29,951 nt of DNA from an uncultured Ruminococcus sp. (lineage in GTDB: Bacteria > Bacillota > Clostridia > Oscillospirales > Ruminococcaceae), in contig CAADWP010000038.1 in the NCBI GenBank assembly GCA_900752785.1, positions 1-29,951 on the forward strand. Direction: 5' to 3'. The stretch's first letter is position 1, and each line of letters begins with the position of its first letter. Below are positions 29,830-29,951 of this stretch, one piece after another. The translations under genes and the position numbers were made by a program. Under the pieces are notes generated by a model. The model had not been told where the DNA came from, searched no databases, and saw only the letters and a list, made by a program, of their open reading frames with translations.

Positions 29830-29951
29830 ATGGAAAATAATAAGTCGATGGAAGTCTTTGCGAAGGCACCGATTCGCAAAGCGGTTTTACAAAACGCACT
29901 GCCCGCAATGGCGGCGATGCTCATGGTGCTGATCTACAATCTGGCGGACAC
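29830..29951 (+). CDS. MATE family efflux transporter, N-terminus only (cut by window end)
   Basis: ATG 29830 follows TTTGGAGGA. The visible 40 residues have a polar head and KAPIRKAVLQNALPAMAAML, then VLIYNLAD. This is the first helix of a MATE multidrug/Na+ antiporter, in which an NLAD-T motif is typical of the family in Clostridia. The frame is open to the window end. It belongs to the same efflux locus as the MarR and ABC genes. Confidence 0.75.
   Translation, partial: MENNKSMEVFAKAPIRKAVLQNALPAMAAMLMVLIYNLAD

Overview
This window looks like the distal part of an integrative and conjugative element (ICE) of the Tn1549/CD1110 type found in gut Clostridia, followed by about 4.8 kb of host chromosome. 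The transfer proteins (MobC, HUH relaxase, PcfB, VirD4, Maff2, TrbL-like, PrgI, VirB4, sortase B, lysozyme/CHAP enzyme) form the set seen in Lachnospiraceae and Oscillospiraceae elements. Strong Shine-Dalgarno sites and TTGACA/TATAAT promoters also fit Firmicutes. I cannot name the genus.

Layout. (1) 1-3.7 kb: the end of a very large protein (probably the helicase/methylase of these elements), a small unknown gene, an AT-rich cargo gene with its own promoter and a HEPN-like RX4H motif lying between 16-bp direct repeats, and a DUF3991/Toprim protein. (2) 3.7-16.4 kb: a candidate oriT, then a tightly packed plus-strand transfer operon. It runs from DUF3789, MobC and relaxase through PcfB, an ArdC-like protein, VirD4, Maff2, TrbL-like, PrgI and VirB4 to DUF6075, sortase B and the cell-wall hydrolase. 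(3) 16.4-21.4 kb: an AT-rich accessory module. A divergent XRE repressor and a palindromic operator face an ECF-like sigma factor, a membrane protein, an ABC ATPase, an ABC permease, a VanY-like D,D-carboxypeptidase and a small KTR zinc-ribbon protein. (4) 21.4-23.5 kb: a regulatory zone with several terminators, a short leader ORF, a perfect palindrome over a ribosome-binding site, a sigma-like protein, a roughly 450-nt region that looks like a structured RNA, a MazF-type toxin with no visible antitoxin, and a 50-residue ORF. (5) 23.5-25.5 kb: a large serine recombinase.

The last ~100 residues of the recombinase reading frame resemble the C-terminal tail of the 23S rRNA m5U methyltransferase RlmD/RumA of Clostridia. 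I therefore infer that the element sits in the 3' part of rlmD, that attR lies near 25145-25175, and that host DNA starts there.

The host part (25.5-29.95 kb) is a drug-efflux locus: a MarR regulator, two half-size ABC exporters that form an asymmetric pair, and the start of a MATE transporter. Three inverted repeats share the core TAGCNNACTA. They precede marR, the first ABC gene and the MATE gene, which suggests one MarR regulon. The second ABC gene is broken by an apparent one-base deletion near 28335.
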